From contig CAZAEW010000003.1 of the NCBI GenBank assembly GCA_964484065.1, positions 1-64,000 of the forward strand: a DNA stretch of 64,000 bases. The letters run 5' to 3'. Below, in pieces: positions 16,498-25,237 of this stretch (position 1 is the first letter of the stretch; the number at the start of each line of letters is the position of its first letter). The notes under the pieces were generated by a model. It ran no database searches. It was not told where the DNA came from and saw nothing but the letters and a program-made list of their open reading frames with translations. This stretch comes from JAEVLT01 sp964484065. GTDB lineage: Bacteria > Bacillota > Bacilli > Bacillales > Cytobacillaceae. The position numbers were made by a program, and so were the translations under genes.

Positions 16498-16983
16498 ATG
16501 AACAAGGGAGTTTATTTATCCCTTTTAAGCATTGGGCTGGCACAGGCATTAAAAATCCCTATTCATTATGTCAAAAGCAAGGAATGGCGCCCTGATTTAT
16601 TTTTCCAAACGGGTGGAATGCCAAGTTCACACTCAGCGGGTGTGTCCTCACTTACAACTTATATTGCGATGCGGCAGGGGATGCCCACGTTTGATTTTGC
16701 ACTTTCTCTCGTTTACGGGTTAATAGTTATGTATGATGCCCAGGGAATACGCCGGCAAACGGGAGAACTAACCTTAAAAGTAAACTCGCTTGATGAATTG
16801 ATGAAGAAAGTTTCACATAAAGAACATGTAGAATTCAAAGAAAATGGGCCCAAAAAATTAAAAGAAATGCTCGGCCATCAACCGGAAGAAGTGATTGGCG
16901 GGGCATTGCTTGGAGCAGCAATAGGGTTACTTGGACACATAACGATGAAAAAGAATGTAGATAAGAGAAAATTTTTCAGGTAA
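16498..16983 (+). CDS. DUF212 family membrane protein (YuiD-like, divergent PAP2)
   Basis: A 161-residue protein of the DUF212/YuiD family, distantly related to PAP2 acid phosphatases. The signature GGMPSSHSAGVSSL at about residues 38-51 and a later GALLGAAIGLLGH are characteristic. About three to four membrane segments are likely. Start ATG at 16498 has GAGGTG at six bases; the GTG/ATG just upstream belong to that site. Enzymatic activity in this family has not been established, as the full PAP2 motif set is missing. Confidence 0.88.
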   Translation: MNKGVYLSLLSIGLAQALKIPIHYVKSKEWRPDLFFQTGGMPSSHSAGVSSLTTYIAMRQGMPTFDFALSLVYGLIVMYDAQGIRRQTGELTLKVNSLDELMKKVSHKEHVEFKENGPKKLKEMLGHQPEEVIGGALLGAAIGLLGHITMKKNVDKRKFFR

Positions 16984-17028
16984 GATTTAATAAGGGTTTT
17001 TATTTAACTGGAGAGGAATGACTGGTTA

Positions 17029-17298
17029 GTGCGGACAGTGGAAGAATACCTTCATGATTTACAAGCAAGGGGATTCCAGTTTCAAGAGGATTCCATTGGG
17101 TTTATCTACTTTGGGAAACATTACACAAGTGCTCCTGATGAACTGGTAAATGCAGCCATCGAACTGACTCTAAAAGCACAAAAAAAGTTTGATGGCAGTT
17201 TTTACATTTCCCTGCTGGAAACATTAACATTAAATAAATTAAAAACGAGAAAAGAAGCAATTTTGTTTGTAAAGGAAAAAGAATTATTACCAATTTAA
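17029..17298 (+). CDS. Small conserved protein, DUF6123-like
   Basis: An 89-residue soluble protein starting with GTG at 17029; GAGAGG lies about 12 bases upstream, which is long, so the start is tentative (a GTG nine bases later is an alternative). The sequence is alpha-helical with a central YFGKHYTSAPDELVNAAIELT segment. I believe it belongs to the DUF6123 family of Bacillus proteins of unknown role. It lies between the DUF212 gene and a convergent EamA permease, separated by a bidirectional terminator. Confidence 0.6.
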   Translation: MRTVEEYLHDLQARGFQFQEDSIGFIYFGKHYTSAPDELVNAAIELTLKAQKKFDGSFYISLLETLTLNKLKTRKEAILFVKEKELLPI

Positions 17299-17299
17299 T

Positions 17300-17338
17300 C
17301 AAAAGGACTCCCTATTTTTCTAGGGAGTTCTTTTGATC
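17300..17338. terminator. Bidirectional terminator
   Basis: ATCAAAAGGACTCCCTA and TAGGGAGTTCTTTTGAT pair over about 17 bases around a T-rich loop. The stop codon of the leftward permease gene lies within the stem. Confidence 0.9.
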
Positions 17339-18292
17339 TAGATCGTCTTTTATTCCCGTTTGACTGGTTGGGCTGCTGCCTTCGAAAACGGCAAGTTTAG
17401 GTGTTTGATTTTTCTTTACAGGAAACTCGGCCAAAATCATTCCAGATAAAATAAGCAAACAGCCAAATAATGCGCTTAGGGTTAAATGGTCATGTGCCCA
17501 AAAATAACCCGTTAGAGCGGCAAAAACGGGCTCCATGGCAAAAATCAGCGCCACTCTTGTTGTGGTCGTATGTTTTTGAAAACTGGTTTGTGCCAAAAAG
17601 GCGAATGCAGTTGCAAATATTGAGGTAATCAGCAATGCAATCAATACGTCGTTCGATAGTAATATTTCGGAGCGATAGACAGAGCGCCAATTTTCAAACA
17701 GCAGGGATGAAACAAGTGAAAGAAGCGAAACGGTCGCAATTTGAATAACCGTAATGAAAAGCGCAGGATGCTTTTTGGTGAATTTACCGGTAAAAATAAT
17801 ATGAAGCGCAAAGCTTATGGCACAAATAAAAACAAAAATATCTCCTGTATTGAGACCGGATATATCGGTTGCAGTCAGTAAAAAAAGCCCAATAGTTGCT
17901 GTCAGCACACCAAATATAGCATTCCTGCTCAAAGTCTGTTTAAGCAAGAATATGGAAAACAGCGGTACAAACACGACGCTTAAGCCGGTAATAAACCCGG
18001 CTTTTGAGGAAGTGGTATATAATAGGCCGATTGTCTGCGTTGCATAACCGAGAAAAAGCCAAAATCCTAAAAATACACCGGATAAAAGCAGTTTTATGTT
18101 CCCTTTTTTTAATTGCTTTTTTTCAAATAAAAAAAGCCAAAGAGCAAGAATCACAGCGGCGATGAGGAAACGGATACCGTTAAAGGCAAAAGGTGTTAAA
18201 GAATCGATTGCATTTTGCACTAAAACGAAGGTTGTTCCCCATATAACCGTAACGAATAATAAACAACTATCAGCTAAAAGAGGTTTTTTCAT
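17312..18292 (-). CDS. EamA/DMT family permease
   Basis: A 326-residue inner-membrane transporter of the drug/metabolite family with ten predicted helices in two EamA repeats (roughly 8-140 and 150-290). The first opens with the typical CLLFVTVIWGTTFVLVQNAI. The tail after residue 295 is hydrophilic. The substrate is unknown; relatives export metabolites or amino acids. The ATG at 18292 overlaps the RNase H gene stop (ATGA), so it is probably translated by coupling; no strong ribosome binding site of its own is present. Confidence 0.88.
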   Translation of the reverse strand: MKKPLLADSCLLFVTVIWGTTFVLVQNAIDSLTPFAFNGIRFLIAAVILALWLFLFEKKQLKKGNIKLLLSGVFLGFWLFLGYATQTIGLLYTTSSKAGFITGLSVVFVPLFSIFLLKQTLSRNAIFGVLTATIGLFLLTATDISGLNTGDIFVFICAISFALHIIFTGKFTKKHPALFITVIQIATVSLLSLVSSLLFENWRSVYRSEILLSNDVLIALLITSIFATAFAFLAQTSFQKHTTTTRVALIFAMEPVFAALTGYFWAHDHLTLSALFGCLLILSGMILAEFPVKKNQTPKLAVFEGSSPTSQTGIKDDLDQKNSLEK

Positions 18293-18702
18293 GAAGTTTT
18301 AGATTCTCCCGCGGTTTGATTTTTTTGGATTCCCTGCCGTGCAAGCGCATCCGCTGTCTTATTTTCGCTGCTGGGAATCCATTTCATGAAAAATAACTCA
18401 AACTCTTTGGTCATTTCCAGCGCTTCTTTGAGCAGCGTGGCAAATTGTTTATTTTTTGCAAATTCTTTCTCAACAGCACGGTTGACAAGTTCAGAATCCG
18501 TTCGGAATGAAACAACCGGATAATGATGATTTAAGCAAATTTTTAAGGCGTGTATAAAAGCGTGGAATTCTGCTTCATGATTAGTCATAATTCCAAGCGG
18601 AATCGAATATCTTTCTGTTGTGCCATTTCCTTTAATAAAAACACCAGCGCCGCTTTTACCCGGATTTCCGGCACTGGCTCCATCGATATAAACTTCAATC
18701 AA
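18289..18702 (-). CDS. ypeP: RNase HI-family protein (YpeP-like)
   Basis: A 137-residue RNase H-fold protein. Catalytic acidic residues appear in order: YIDGASAGNPG, HEAEFHA, RTDSELVN and ENKTADALAR. The best start is TTG at 18702, seven bases after GGAGGG; the upstream ATG codons include that ribosome binding site within the reading frame. It precedes and overlaps the EamA permease gene. B. subtilis YpeP/YpdQ-type proteins carry this fold; RNase HI activity in B. subtilis is supplied mainly by RNases HII/HIII, so the role here is uncertain. A second RNase H-fold gene lies divergently at 18858. Confidence 0.82.
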   Translation of the reverse strand: MIEVYIDGASAGNPGKSGAGVFIKGNGTTERYSIPLGIMTNHEAEFHAFIHALKICLNHHYPVVSFRTDSELVNRAVEKEFAKNKQFATLLKEALEMTKEFELFFMKWIPSSENKTADALARQGIQKNQTAGESKTS

Positions 18703-18857
18703 TGTTGTTCCCTCCATAAATGCCAGATAATGAAAGCTTATCATAACTTTCGTCTATCATGCATAAAAAAGATTTCTATTTTTTGCATTGTTCATTATGG
18801 GGCATAATAAGAGTAAAATAAAATAACTGAATGAGAATGAAGGAAAGGCTGAAATAA

Positions 18858-19514
18858 ATGAAATACAAATTGGAATTTTTGTATAAAACATCCGGAAACG
18901 AAAAAATTTTATTAGCTTCCGAATTTATCGATGGGGAATTGGCCGTCCAGGCAGGTGAAGATTTAGAGAAATCAGGGAAAGCAGTCAGCCTTTTATATTT
19001 TGACGAAATGGGGACATCATGGAATTTGAAGGAAATGAAAAAACTCCTTACTGAAATTGAAGAGGATCCTCATGAAATTACCATCTTTTTTGACGGCGGC
19101 TTTCAAAAAGAAACAAACGTAGCCGGACTGGGGGCTGTGATTTTTTTTAAACAAGGAAAAAAGAAGTACAGAATTCGTGCAAACGAACAATTTAAGGAAA
19201 TTGAAACAAACAATGAAGCAGAATATGCAGCTTTGTTTTATGCTTTAAGTTTGCTTGAAGAACTGGGAGTTCACCATCTTCCATGTGAAATTAAAGGTGA
19301 TTCGCAAGGGGTTTTAAAACAGTTAGAGGGTGAATGGCCATGCTATGAAGATGTGCTGGGCCGCTGGCTTGATCGAATTGAAGAGAAAATAAAAAAATTG
19401 GGGCTCTCTCCTAAATATACTGTCATTCCGCGAAACGACAATAAGGAGGCGGATAAATTGGCTTCTCAGGCGCTCGAGGGGAAAGAAATATTCGCTAAAA
19501 CGCAAATTATTTAG
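18858..19514 (+). CDS. RNase H-like protein with an extra N-terminal domain (YpdQ-type)
   Basis: A 218-residue protein. Residues 1-70 form an acidic alpha/beta extension; residues 75-215 are an RNase H fold with FFDGGF, NNEAEYAAL, IKGDSQGVLKQ and NKEADKLAS carrying the acidic catalytic set. ATG at 18858 has GAAGGAAAGG upstream. It is divergent from another RNase H-family gene and 18 bases upstream of a YpeQ-like zinc-finger gene. Nucleic-acid substrate is unproven. Confidence 0.8.
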   Translation: MKYKLEFLYKTSGNEKILLASEFIDGELAVQAGEDLEKSGKAVSLLYFDEMGTSWNLKEMKKLLTEIEEDPHEITIFFDGGFQKETNVAGLGAVIFFKQGKKKYRIRANEQFKEIETNNEAEYAALFYALSLLEELGVHHLPCEIKGDSQGVLKQLEGEWPCYEDVLGRWLDRIEEKIKKLGLSPKYTVIPRNDNKEADKLASQALEGKEIFAKTQII

Positions 19515-19532
19515 AAGGGTGTTTGTATCATT

Positions 19533-19718
19533 GTGAGAGACACAACAAAGAAAGAATTATATCACGATATTAAAAGTATCATGGATCAGTATTGTGAAGG
19601 ATGCTTTCTCAACCAGCATTTAAAAAAAGAATCAGGGAGGAGGGCAGCTCACCGCTTTTGTATTACAAAATGTACAGTCGGGGAACAAATTAAAGAATAT
19701 GGAAAAAAACTTCAATAA
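19533..19718 (+). CDS. ypeQ: Small zinc-finger protein (YpeQ-like)
   Basis: A 61-residue protein starting with GTG at 19533. The metal motif is C21-x2-C24 and H55-like C44-x3-C48 arrangement (YCEGCFLNQH then HRFCITKC), which fits the zinc-finger domain family containing B. subtilis YpeQ (about 60 residues). It follows the RNase H-like gene by 18 bases and ends at a bidirectional terminator shared with cspD. Its function is unknown. Confidence 0.75.
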   Translation: MRDTTKKELYHDIKSIMDQYCEGCFLNQHLKKESGRRAAHRFCITKCTVGEQIKEYGKKLQ

Positions 19719-19745
19719 AAAAGGCTGGCAATCAGCCAGCCTTTG
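19717..19745. terminator. Bidirectional terminator between ypeQ and cspD
   Basis: AAAGGCTGGC-AATCA-GCCAGCCTTT, 10-bp stem with A- and T-tracts on both sides serving the convergent genes. Confidence 0.9.
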
Positions 19746-19762
19746 AAAGTGCTATATTTAGA

Positions 19763-19963
19763 TTAAAGTTTTACAACGTTAGCAGCTTGTGGTCCGCGGT
19801 TTCCTTCAACAATTTCAAAAGAAACTTCTTGGCCTTCTTCTAGGGATTTAAAACCTTCACCTTGAATAGCGCTGAAATGTACGAATACATCGTCTCCGCC
19901 TTCAACTTCAATAAAACCGTATCCTTTTTCGTTGTTAAACCATTTTACTTTACCGTTTTGCAT
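19763..19963 (-). CDS. cspD: Cold shock protein (CspD/CspB type)
   Basis: A 66-residue OB-fold RNA chaperone. RNP1 (KGYGFIEV) and RNP2 (VFVHFSAI) are intact, and the protein starts MQNGKVKWFNNEKG as in Bacillus Csp proteins. The ATG at 19963 has AGGAGG ten bases upstream; the longer in-frame extension is untranslated leader. The leader is about 100 bases from the promoter at 20074-20102, typical of csp genes, whose long 5' regions act in cold induction. In B. subtilis cspD also lies close to ypeQ. Confidence 0.95.
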   Translation of the reverse strand: MQNGKVKWFNNEKGYGFIEVEGGDDVFVHFSAIQGEGFKSLEEGQEVSFEIVEGNRGPQAANVVKL

Positions 19964-20073
19964 ATTACTTTTTCCTCCTAAACCTTCCAAGACACCATTG
20001 GCACCTGTGTTAAATATTTTCATGAAGCATGTCAGGTAAATAAATGTATCCCAGACTGAATCATGATGTTTAT

Positions 20074-20102
20074 AATATACAATAATGGCACTGGACAGTC
20101 AA
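20074..20102 (-). promoter_or_regulatory. Sigma-A promoter of cspD
   Basis: Read on the minus strand: TTGACT (20102-20097), 17-base spacer, TATATT (20079-20074), predicting a start near 20067 and a 5' leader of about 104 bases. Confidence 0.8.
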
Positions 20103-20239
20103 GGAATGTAAGCGTTTTTTTAAGCATAAAATGGAACGAAACCTTAACATTGGAAATTTTCTTAATCCTATTTGGCAGCATTTTGTTCATTTCTGACTTA
20201 TTTACTATTTGTATTTAATTAACAGAAGAAGGAGGATTT

Positions 20240-20536
20240 ATGTACCGATTTTCAATTGGGGAAGAAGAATGGATTTTAAGGTTTATTTCACATTTGCAGG
20301 TGGAAAGCTTTCAAAAGGATAAAATTATCCAATCAATTCTTTGTCTTGGTAAAAAGTTATCATTTTACTCACACAAGGATGCGTTTTTGCTAATCGACAA
20401 ACAAATTGGGGCGATTATCATGGATGTAATTAGAATTCCGTCTTCGGCATTATTTGTAAGAAATATTATTCCAAAAGAGTGCTGGTATGCGTTTGATCAT
20501 CAATCCGATTCCATTCGCACGATTAGTTTGGGATAA
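20240..20536 (+). CDS. Hypothetical protein, 98 residues
   Basis: ATG at 20240 has GAAGGAGG at near-ideal spacing, so translation is well supported. The product is a soluble mixed alpha/beta protein with paired hydrophobic strands (for example FYSHKDAFLLIDKQIGAIIMDVI) and no transmembrane helix, signal peptide or catalytic motif I recognise. It is divergent from cspD and followed by its own terminator. The location resembles that of degR beside cspD in B. subtilis, but I see no sequence similarity to claim. Confidence 0.65.
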   Translation: MYRFSIGEEEWILRFISHLQVESFQKDKIIQSILCLGKKLSFYSHKDAFLLIDKQIGAIIMDVIRIPSSALFVRNIIPKECWYAFDHQSDSIRTISLG

Positions 20537-20573
20537 CAAGTAAATTTTTTGATGGGGCAGCAAATCCATGTAC

Positions 20574-20608
20574 TAAAAAAGGCGTGTCAATGGAAACACG
20601 TCTTTTTT
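20574..20608 (+). terminator. Intrinsic terminator
   Basis: AAAAGGCGTGT and ACACGTCTTTT form an 11-pair stem (one G-T) around a short loop, followed by T residues. Confidence 0.85.
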
Positions 20609-21103
20609 GTATGATTTTAAGAAAGAAATGTTCATAAAAAAAATCAAAATAAAGTGCGGTTTACACTTGACAAAAAGCTATTTTTAATAAATATGACAAG
20701 TTTGTTTGAGGAAACTCCGATTGAAGAAAATGAAATTTATGTATAAAGAGGAAAAATTATACATATTTACATCTAAAAACTAGCAGTTTTTTTGTGGAAA
20801 AGCCGTCTTTTAGCCGTTTTTTAAATACTTTTCTGAAATAACAGAAATTGAACTTTGTTTTATTTGTCACAAAATTGACGAAAAGTGACGAAAACTTTTC
20901 AGCCGATTTTGATATTATAGTGGTGAGAAGACATTAATGCCAATTAACAGTCCGGACTCATCATTAAATGCTCTCTTGCTATTCTTAAAAAATTTTAATT
21001 GGTATTGATGTTAAAAAATTTATTTTATAATTGCTGATTTGTGAAAAAACGAACATGATACCGCCTCAAGCAATTAAGAAATTATTTAAGGGGGAAAATC
21101 ATT
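20609..21103 (+). promoter_or_regulatory. Promoter region and structured 5' leader of cydABCD
   Basis: A roughly 500-base AT-rich gap. A -10-like TATTAT at 20913-20918 lacks a good -35 and implies a leader of about 180 bases. Upstream are the inverted words GTCAC (20866-20870) and GTGAC (20885-20889). Inside the leader, CATTAATGCCAATTAA (20932-20947) pairs with TTAATTGGTATTGATG (20995-21010) over 16 pairs (two G-T), and the loop contains the perfect palindrome AGTCCGGACT. A TTGTGAA half-site of the Rex consensus lies at 21039-21045. In B. subtilis the cyd operon has a long leader with Rex control; equivalence here is inferred. Confidence 0.5.
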
Positions 21104-22510
21104 ATGGATCCACTGTGGCTGGCTAGACTCCAGTTTGCAGCAACAACAGTTTTTCACTTCTTTTTTGTACCGCTATCAATCGGACTTGTTTTAATGGTCG
21201 CAATTATGCAAACGTTTTATGTTCGAAAGGGAGAAGAGATTTACAAAAAGATGGCGAAGTTTTGGGGACATTTGTTCTTGATTAACTTTGCAGTAGGTGT
21301 TGTAACCGGTATCATTCAAGAGTTCCAATTTGGAATGAACTGGTCGGACTATTCAAGATTTGTCGGAGACGTATTTGGAGCTCCGCTCGCTATTGAAGCA
21401 CTGTTGGCATTTTTTATGGAATCAACCTTTATCGGCCTGTGGATTTTCGGCTGGGATCGTCTTCCTAAGAAAATTCATTTAGCCTGTATCTGGCTGGTAA
21501 CATTAGGAACAACATTATCAGCTCTATGGATCTTAACAGCAAACTCCTTTATGCAGCATCCGACAGGAATTGTTTTAAATAACGGACGCTCTGAAATGAA
21601 TGATTTTGGAGCAGTGCTGACAAATGGCCAATTGTGGGTTGAATATCCGCACGTATTGACAGGTGCACTTTGTACAGCAGCATTCTTTGTTGCCGGAATC
21701 AGCGCTTACAATCTCCTTAGAAAAAAACATGTTGAATTTTACAAAAAATCAATGAAGTTTGCTCTAGTCATTGGTATCATTGGCACCTTGGGTGTCGCTT
21801 TATCCGGACATACCCAGGCGCAATATCTTGTTAAAACACAGCCTATGAAAATGGCTGCAGCAGAAGGTATTTGGGAAAATACTCCAGATCCAGCACCGTG
21901 GTCTGCATTTGCAATCATTGATACAGCAAATAAACAGAATAGTTTTGAATTGAATATCCCTTATGCATTAAGTTTTCTATCCTACTCTAAGTTTGAGGGC
22001 AGCCTTAAAGGGATGAATACCATTCAAAAAGAGTACACGGCGAAGTATGATTCCAAGGTTGGCGTAGGAACAGATTATGTTCCGCCTGTTAAAACGACAT
22101 ATTGGAGCTTCCGATTAATGGTTGGTTTTGGAACATTAATGATTTTACTCTCCATTATTGGACTTGTCCAACAAAGAAGAGGTAAAATTGATCAAAGCAC
22201 TAAATTCTTAAAATTCATGATTCCAGCAATTGCATTCCCATACTTGGCAAACACATTCGGCTGGATTATGACAGAGGTTGGCCGTCAGCCATGGTCAGTA
22301 TTCGGTTTAATGACTACAGCGAATGCGGTTTCACCAAATGTTTCCGGAGGAGCAATTTTATTCTCCTTCATCGTCTACCTGTTAGTATTTTCTGTTCTTG
22401 CAGGCGTTATGGTTTATTTGATTGTACGTGAAGTTAAAAAAGGACCAGATGCTCATAAAGAAATTAATAAGCCGTTAACTACTGATCCATTTAAGAAAGT
22501 TGGTGCCTAA
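21104..22510 (+). CDS. cydA: Cytochrome bd ubiquinol/menaquinol oxidase subunit I
   Basis: A 468-residue membrane subunit that carries hemes b558, b595 and d and reduces O2 with high affinity. The N-terminus MDPLWLARLQFAATTVFHFFFVPL contains the heme b595 ligand (H18). The GREQPW-like GRQPWSVFGL motif near residue 403 belongs to the quinol-binding/Q-loop side, and the Q-loop is short as in Firmicutes enzymes. ATG at 21104 has AAGGGGGAAAA upstream. First gene of a tight four-gene operon. Confidence 0.97.
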   Translation: MDPLWLARLQFAATTVFHFFFVPLSIGLVLMVAIMQTFYVRKGEEIYKKMAKFWGHLFLINFAVGVVTGIIQEFQFGMNWSDYSRFVGDVFGAPLAIEALLAFFMESTFIGLWIFGWDRLPKKIHLACIWLVTLGTTLSALWILTANSFMQHPTGIVLNNGRSEMNDFGAVLTNGQLWVEYPHVLTGALCTAAFFVAGISAYNLLRKKHVEFYKKSMKFALVIGIIGTLGVALSGHTQAQYLVKTQPMKMAAAEGIWENTPDPAPWSAFAIIDTANKQNSFELNIPYALSFLSYSKFEGSLKGMNTIQKEYTAKYDSKVGVGTDYVPPVKTTYWSFRLMVGFGTLMILLSIIGLVQQRRGKIDQSTKFLKFMIPAIAFPYLANTFGWIMTEVGRQPWSVFGLMTTANAVSPNVSGGAILFSFIVYLLVFSVLAGVMVYLIVREVKKGPDAHKEINKPLTTDPFKKVGA

Positions 22511-22511
22511 G

Positions 22512-23525
22512 ATGGAATTAAGTGAATTGTGGTTTATCTTAATCGGCGTTGTGTTTATCGGATTTTTCTTCCTTGAAGGATTTGATTTTGGTGTCGGAAT
22601 GTCAACTCGTTTTCTTGCCCGTAATGAAACAGAACGGACTGTCCTTGTCAATACAATCGGTCCATTCTGGGATGCCAATGAAGTTTGGCTGCTAACAGGC
22701 GGCGGTGCAATCTTTGCAGCATTTCCAAACTGGTACGCAACCATGTTCAGTGGATATTACATTCCATTATTTGCAGTACTTCTTTGCTTGATCGGCCGCG
22801 GTGTTTCCTTTGAATTTCGCCGTAAAGTAGACAATGCCAAATGGACTAAGGTTTGGGACTGGGTTATCTTCTTTGGAAGCCTTCTTCCTCCGTTCCTGTT
22901 AGGTGTTGCGTTCACCAGTATGCTTAAAGGAATGCCAATTGGCAAAGATATGAATATGGCAGCAGGATTCACAGATTACATTAATATCTACTCACTATGG
23001 GGCGGTTTAACAGTAACATTGTTAACCTTACTGCATGGATTGAATTTTATCACATTAAAAACCGAGGGTGAACTCAGAACTCGTTCTGCAGCATTAGCTA
23101 AAAAATTAACATTTGCTGTTCTTGGAGTATTGGTGGTATTCGTTGGATTATCATGGTTTATGACAGATATTTTCCAAGTTCGTACTATTCCTGAACTGGC
23201 ATTAGTGGTTCTAATTGTCATTGTCTATGCACTGACTCCTTACTTTATTACCAAGAAAAAAGAAGGCATGGCCTTTACAATGACTGGATTAGGATTAGCC
23301 TTTACAGTATCAGCTATTTTTGTCGGACTGTTCCCAAGAGTTATGGTGAGCTCGCTTAATAAAGCGTATGATTTAACAGTTTACAATGCTGCAAGCGGTC
23401 CATACTCACTTAAGGTAATGACGATTGTTGTCGTAACAGTATTACCGTTTGTTTTAGCCTACACAGTCTGGAGCTACTACGTCTTTAGAAAACGTGTGTC
23501 ACATAAGGAGCATATGACTTACTAA
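22512..23525 (+). CDS. cydB: Cytochrome bd oxidase subunit II
   Basis: A 337-residue polytopic subunit with about eight helices; FFLEGFDFGVGM near the N-terminus and GPFWDANEVWLLTGGGAIFAAFP near 50-72 are the family signatures. Start ATG at 22512, one base after the cydA stop codon, with GGTG upstream. It stabilises the di-heme site in CydA. Confidence 0.97.
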   Translation: MELSELWFILIGVVFIGFFFLEGFDFGVGMSTRFLARNETERTVLVNTIGPFWDANEVWLLTGGGAIFAAFPNWYATMFSGYYIPLFAVLLCLIGRGVSFEFRRKVDNAKWTKVWDWVIFFGSLLPPFLLGVAFTSMLKGMPIGKDMNMAAGFTDYINIYSLWGGLTVTLLTLLHGLNFITLKTEGELRTRSAALAKKLTFAVLGVLVVFVGLSWFMTDIFQVRTIPELALVVLIVIVYALTPYFITKKKEGMAFTMTGLGLAFTVSAIFVGLFPRVMVSSLNKAYDLTVYNAASGPYSLKVMTIVVVTVLPFVLAYTVWSYYVFRKRVSHKEHMTY

Positions 23526-25237
23526 TGGATAAAGATTTGTTCTCTTATAAGGGAATTAAACCAGTTCTTATAAAACTCGCAATATTGACACTCGCTCAAG
23601 GTGTTATCATTATTGCCCAAGCTTATTATTTGGCAGCAGCAATCTCCTCCCTCTTCGGGGGAGATTTGTTTGCTGATGTCAGAAATAAGCTTGTTATTTT
23701 TTTGCTTGCACTTGTAATCAGGCAAATTCTAACTGTTTGGAAAAAAAATATTGCCTTTGACTTCGCGGCTACTTCAGGGCAGGAGTTAAGAAAAGAATTG
23801 CTGAATAAATTATTCCAGCTGGGACCTAGGTTTGTCAGGGAGGAAGGCTCCGGGCAGACGGTCACATTGGTGATGGAAGGAATCATGAAATTCCGCCATT
23901 ATTTGGAGTTGTTTTTGCCGAAGGTAATCAATATTTCCATTATTCCCGCGCTGACGGTTCTGTTTGTTTTTTTCGGAAATATTCGCTCGGCCTTTATTTT
24001 AATCTTGGCATTTCCTCTATTAATTGTTTTTATGATTCTGCTTGGGTTGGCAGCTAAGAAAAAAGCAGACCATCAATATAAATCCTATCAATTGCTGTCA
24101 AATCATTTTGTCGATTCTTTAAGGGGGCTGGAAACCCTTAAATATTTAGGGTTGAGCAAAGAACACCGTGACAAAATAAAGGCGGTAAGTGAGACATATC
24201 GGCTTTCGACGATGAGCACATTAAAAATCGCTTTTTTGTCTTCATTTGCTTTAGACTTCTTTACGATGCTTTCGATTGCAACTGTTGCCGTTTTTTTAGG
24301 ATTGGGTTTAATTAATGGAACGATCGAATTACAACCAGCTTTGACCATTCTGATTCTGGCTCCGGAATATTTCTTGCCAATAAGGGAATTAGGAGCGGAT
24401 TATCATGCAACTCTCGATGGAAAAGAGGCAGGAAAAAGGATACAGGATATATTAGCGCAAGAACTTGCCCACGATACACAAATTTCAATCCCTCAATGGG
24501 GCAAAGAAAGCACATTGTCCGTAAAAGAAGTAACGATGAATTTTGATGATGGCAGTCCAAGTTTGAAAGATCTGTCTTTTTCCATAAAAGGAATGCAGAA
24601 AATTGGAATTATCGGCTCAAGCGGGGCTGGAAAATCAACATTAATCGATATTCTGAGCGGTTTTTTAACACCCACTTCAGGGGAATTTCTTGTAAATAGT
24701 TTTAAAACGGGTTCACTCCTGCAAAAGGAGTGGCAGCAACAGCTGACTTATATTCCTCAGCACCCATACCTGTTCCATGATACGGTTTTCAATAATATCC
24801 GTTTTTATCATCCGGAGGCAACAATAAAGGAAGTGGAGGAAGCTGCCAAAAAAGCAGGGATTTTTCAGGTGATCCAATCATTGCCTCAAGGTTTTGATAC
24901 GATAATCGGGGAAGGCGGCAGGGCAATCAGCGGAGGACAGGAGCAAAGAATTGCGTTGGCACGTGCATTCTTAGGAAACCGTTCTATTATTCTTCTAGAT
25001 GAGCCTACAGCCCACTTGGATATTGAAACCGAATCAGAATTGAAAGAAACAATGCTCCAACTGTTCGACGGGAAACTTGTCTTTTTCGCTACCCATCGAT
25101 TGCATTGGATGCTTGATATGGATCAAATTATTGTTTTATCTAACGGGCAAATAGCGGAAATTGGCACGCACGAAGAACTAATGAAGAAGCAATCAGTTTA
25201 TTATCAGCTTGTTCAATCGCAAATGGAGGAACTTTAA
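23525..25237 (+). CDS. cydC: Heterodimeric ABC exporter subunit for cytochrome bd assembly (CydC in Bacillus naming)
   Basis: A 570-residue half-transporter: six-helix membrane domain (about 10-300) and ATP-binding domain with Walker A GSSGAGKST, ABC signature SGGQEQRIALARAF and Walker B ILLDEPTAHLD. The CydDC exporter moves thiols and heme-related cargo and is needed for cytochrome bd maturation. The ATG overlaps the cydB stop by one base (TAATG). In B. subtilis nomenclature the third cyd gene is cydC; by E. coli naming this half may correspond to CydD. Confidence 0.92.
   Translation: MDKDLFSYKGIKPVLIKLAILTLAQGVIIIAQAYYLAAAISSLFGGDLFADVRNKLVIFLLALVIRQILTVWKKNIAFDFAATSGQELRKELLNKLFQLGPRFVREEGSGQTVTLVMEGIMKFRHYLELFLPKVINISIIPALTVLFVFFGNIRSAFILILAFPLLIVFMILLGLAAKKKADHQYKSYQLLSNHFVDSLRGLETLKYLGLSKEHRDKIKAVSETYRLSTMSTLKIAFLSSFALDFFTMLSIATVAVFLGLGLINGTIELQPALTILILAPEYFLPIRELGADYHATLDGKEAGKRIQDILAQELAHDTQISIPQWGKESTLSVKEVTMNFDDGSPSLKDLSFSIKGMQKIGIIGSSGAGKSTLIDILSGFLTPTSGEFLVNSFKTGSLLQKEWQQQLTYIPQHPYLFHDTVFNNIRFYHPEATIKEVEEAAKKAGIFQVIQSLPQGFDTIIGEGGRAISGGQEQRIALARAFLGNRSIILLDEPTAHLDIETESELKETMLQLFDGKLVFFATHRLHWMLDMDQIIVLSNGQIAEIGTHEELMKKQSVYYQLVQSQMEEL

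Noticed and set aside
19964..20023. N-terminal extension of cspD
   Set aside because: The strong AGGAGG and the conserved MQNGKVKWF start place initiation at 19963; the upstream part is leader RNA.
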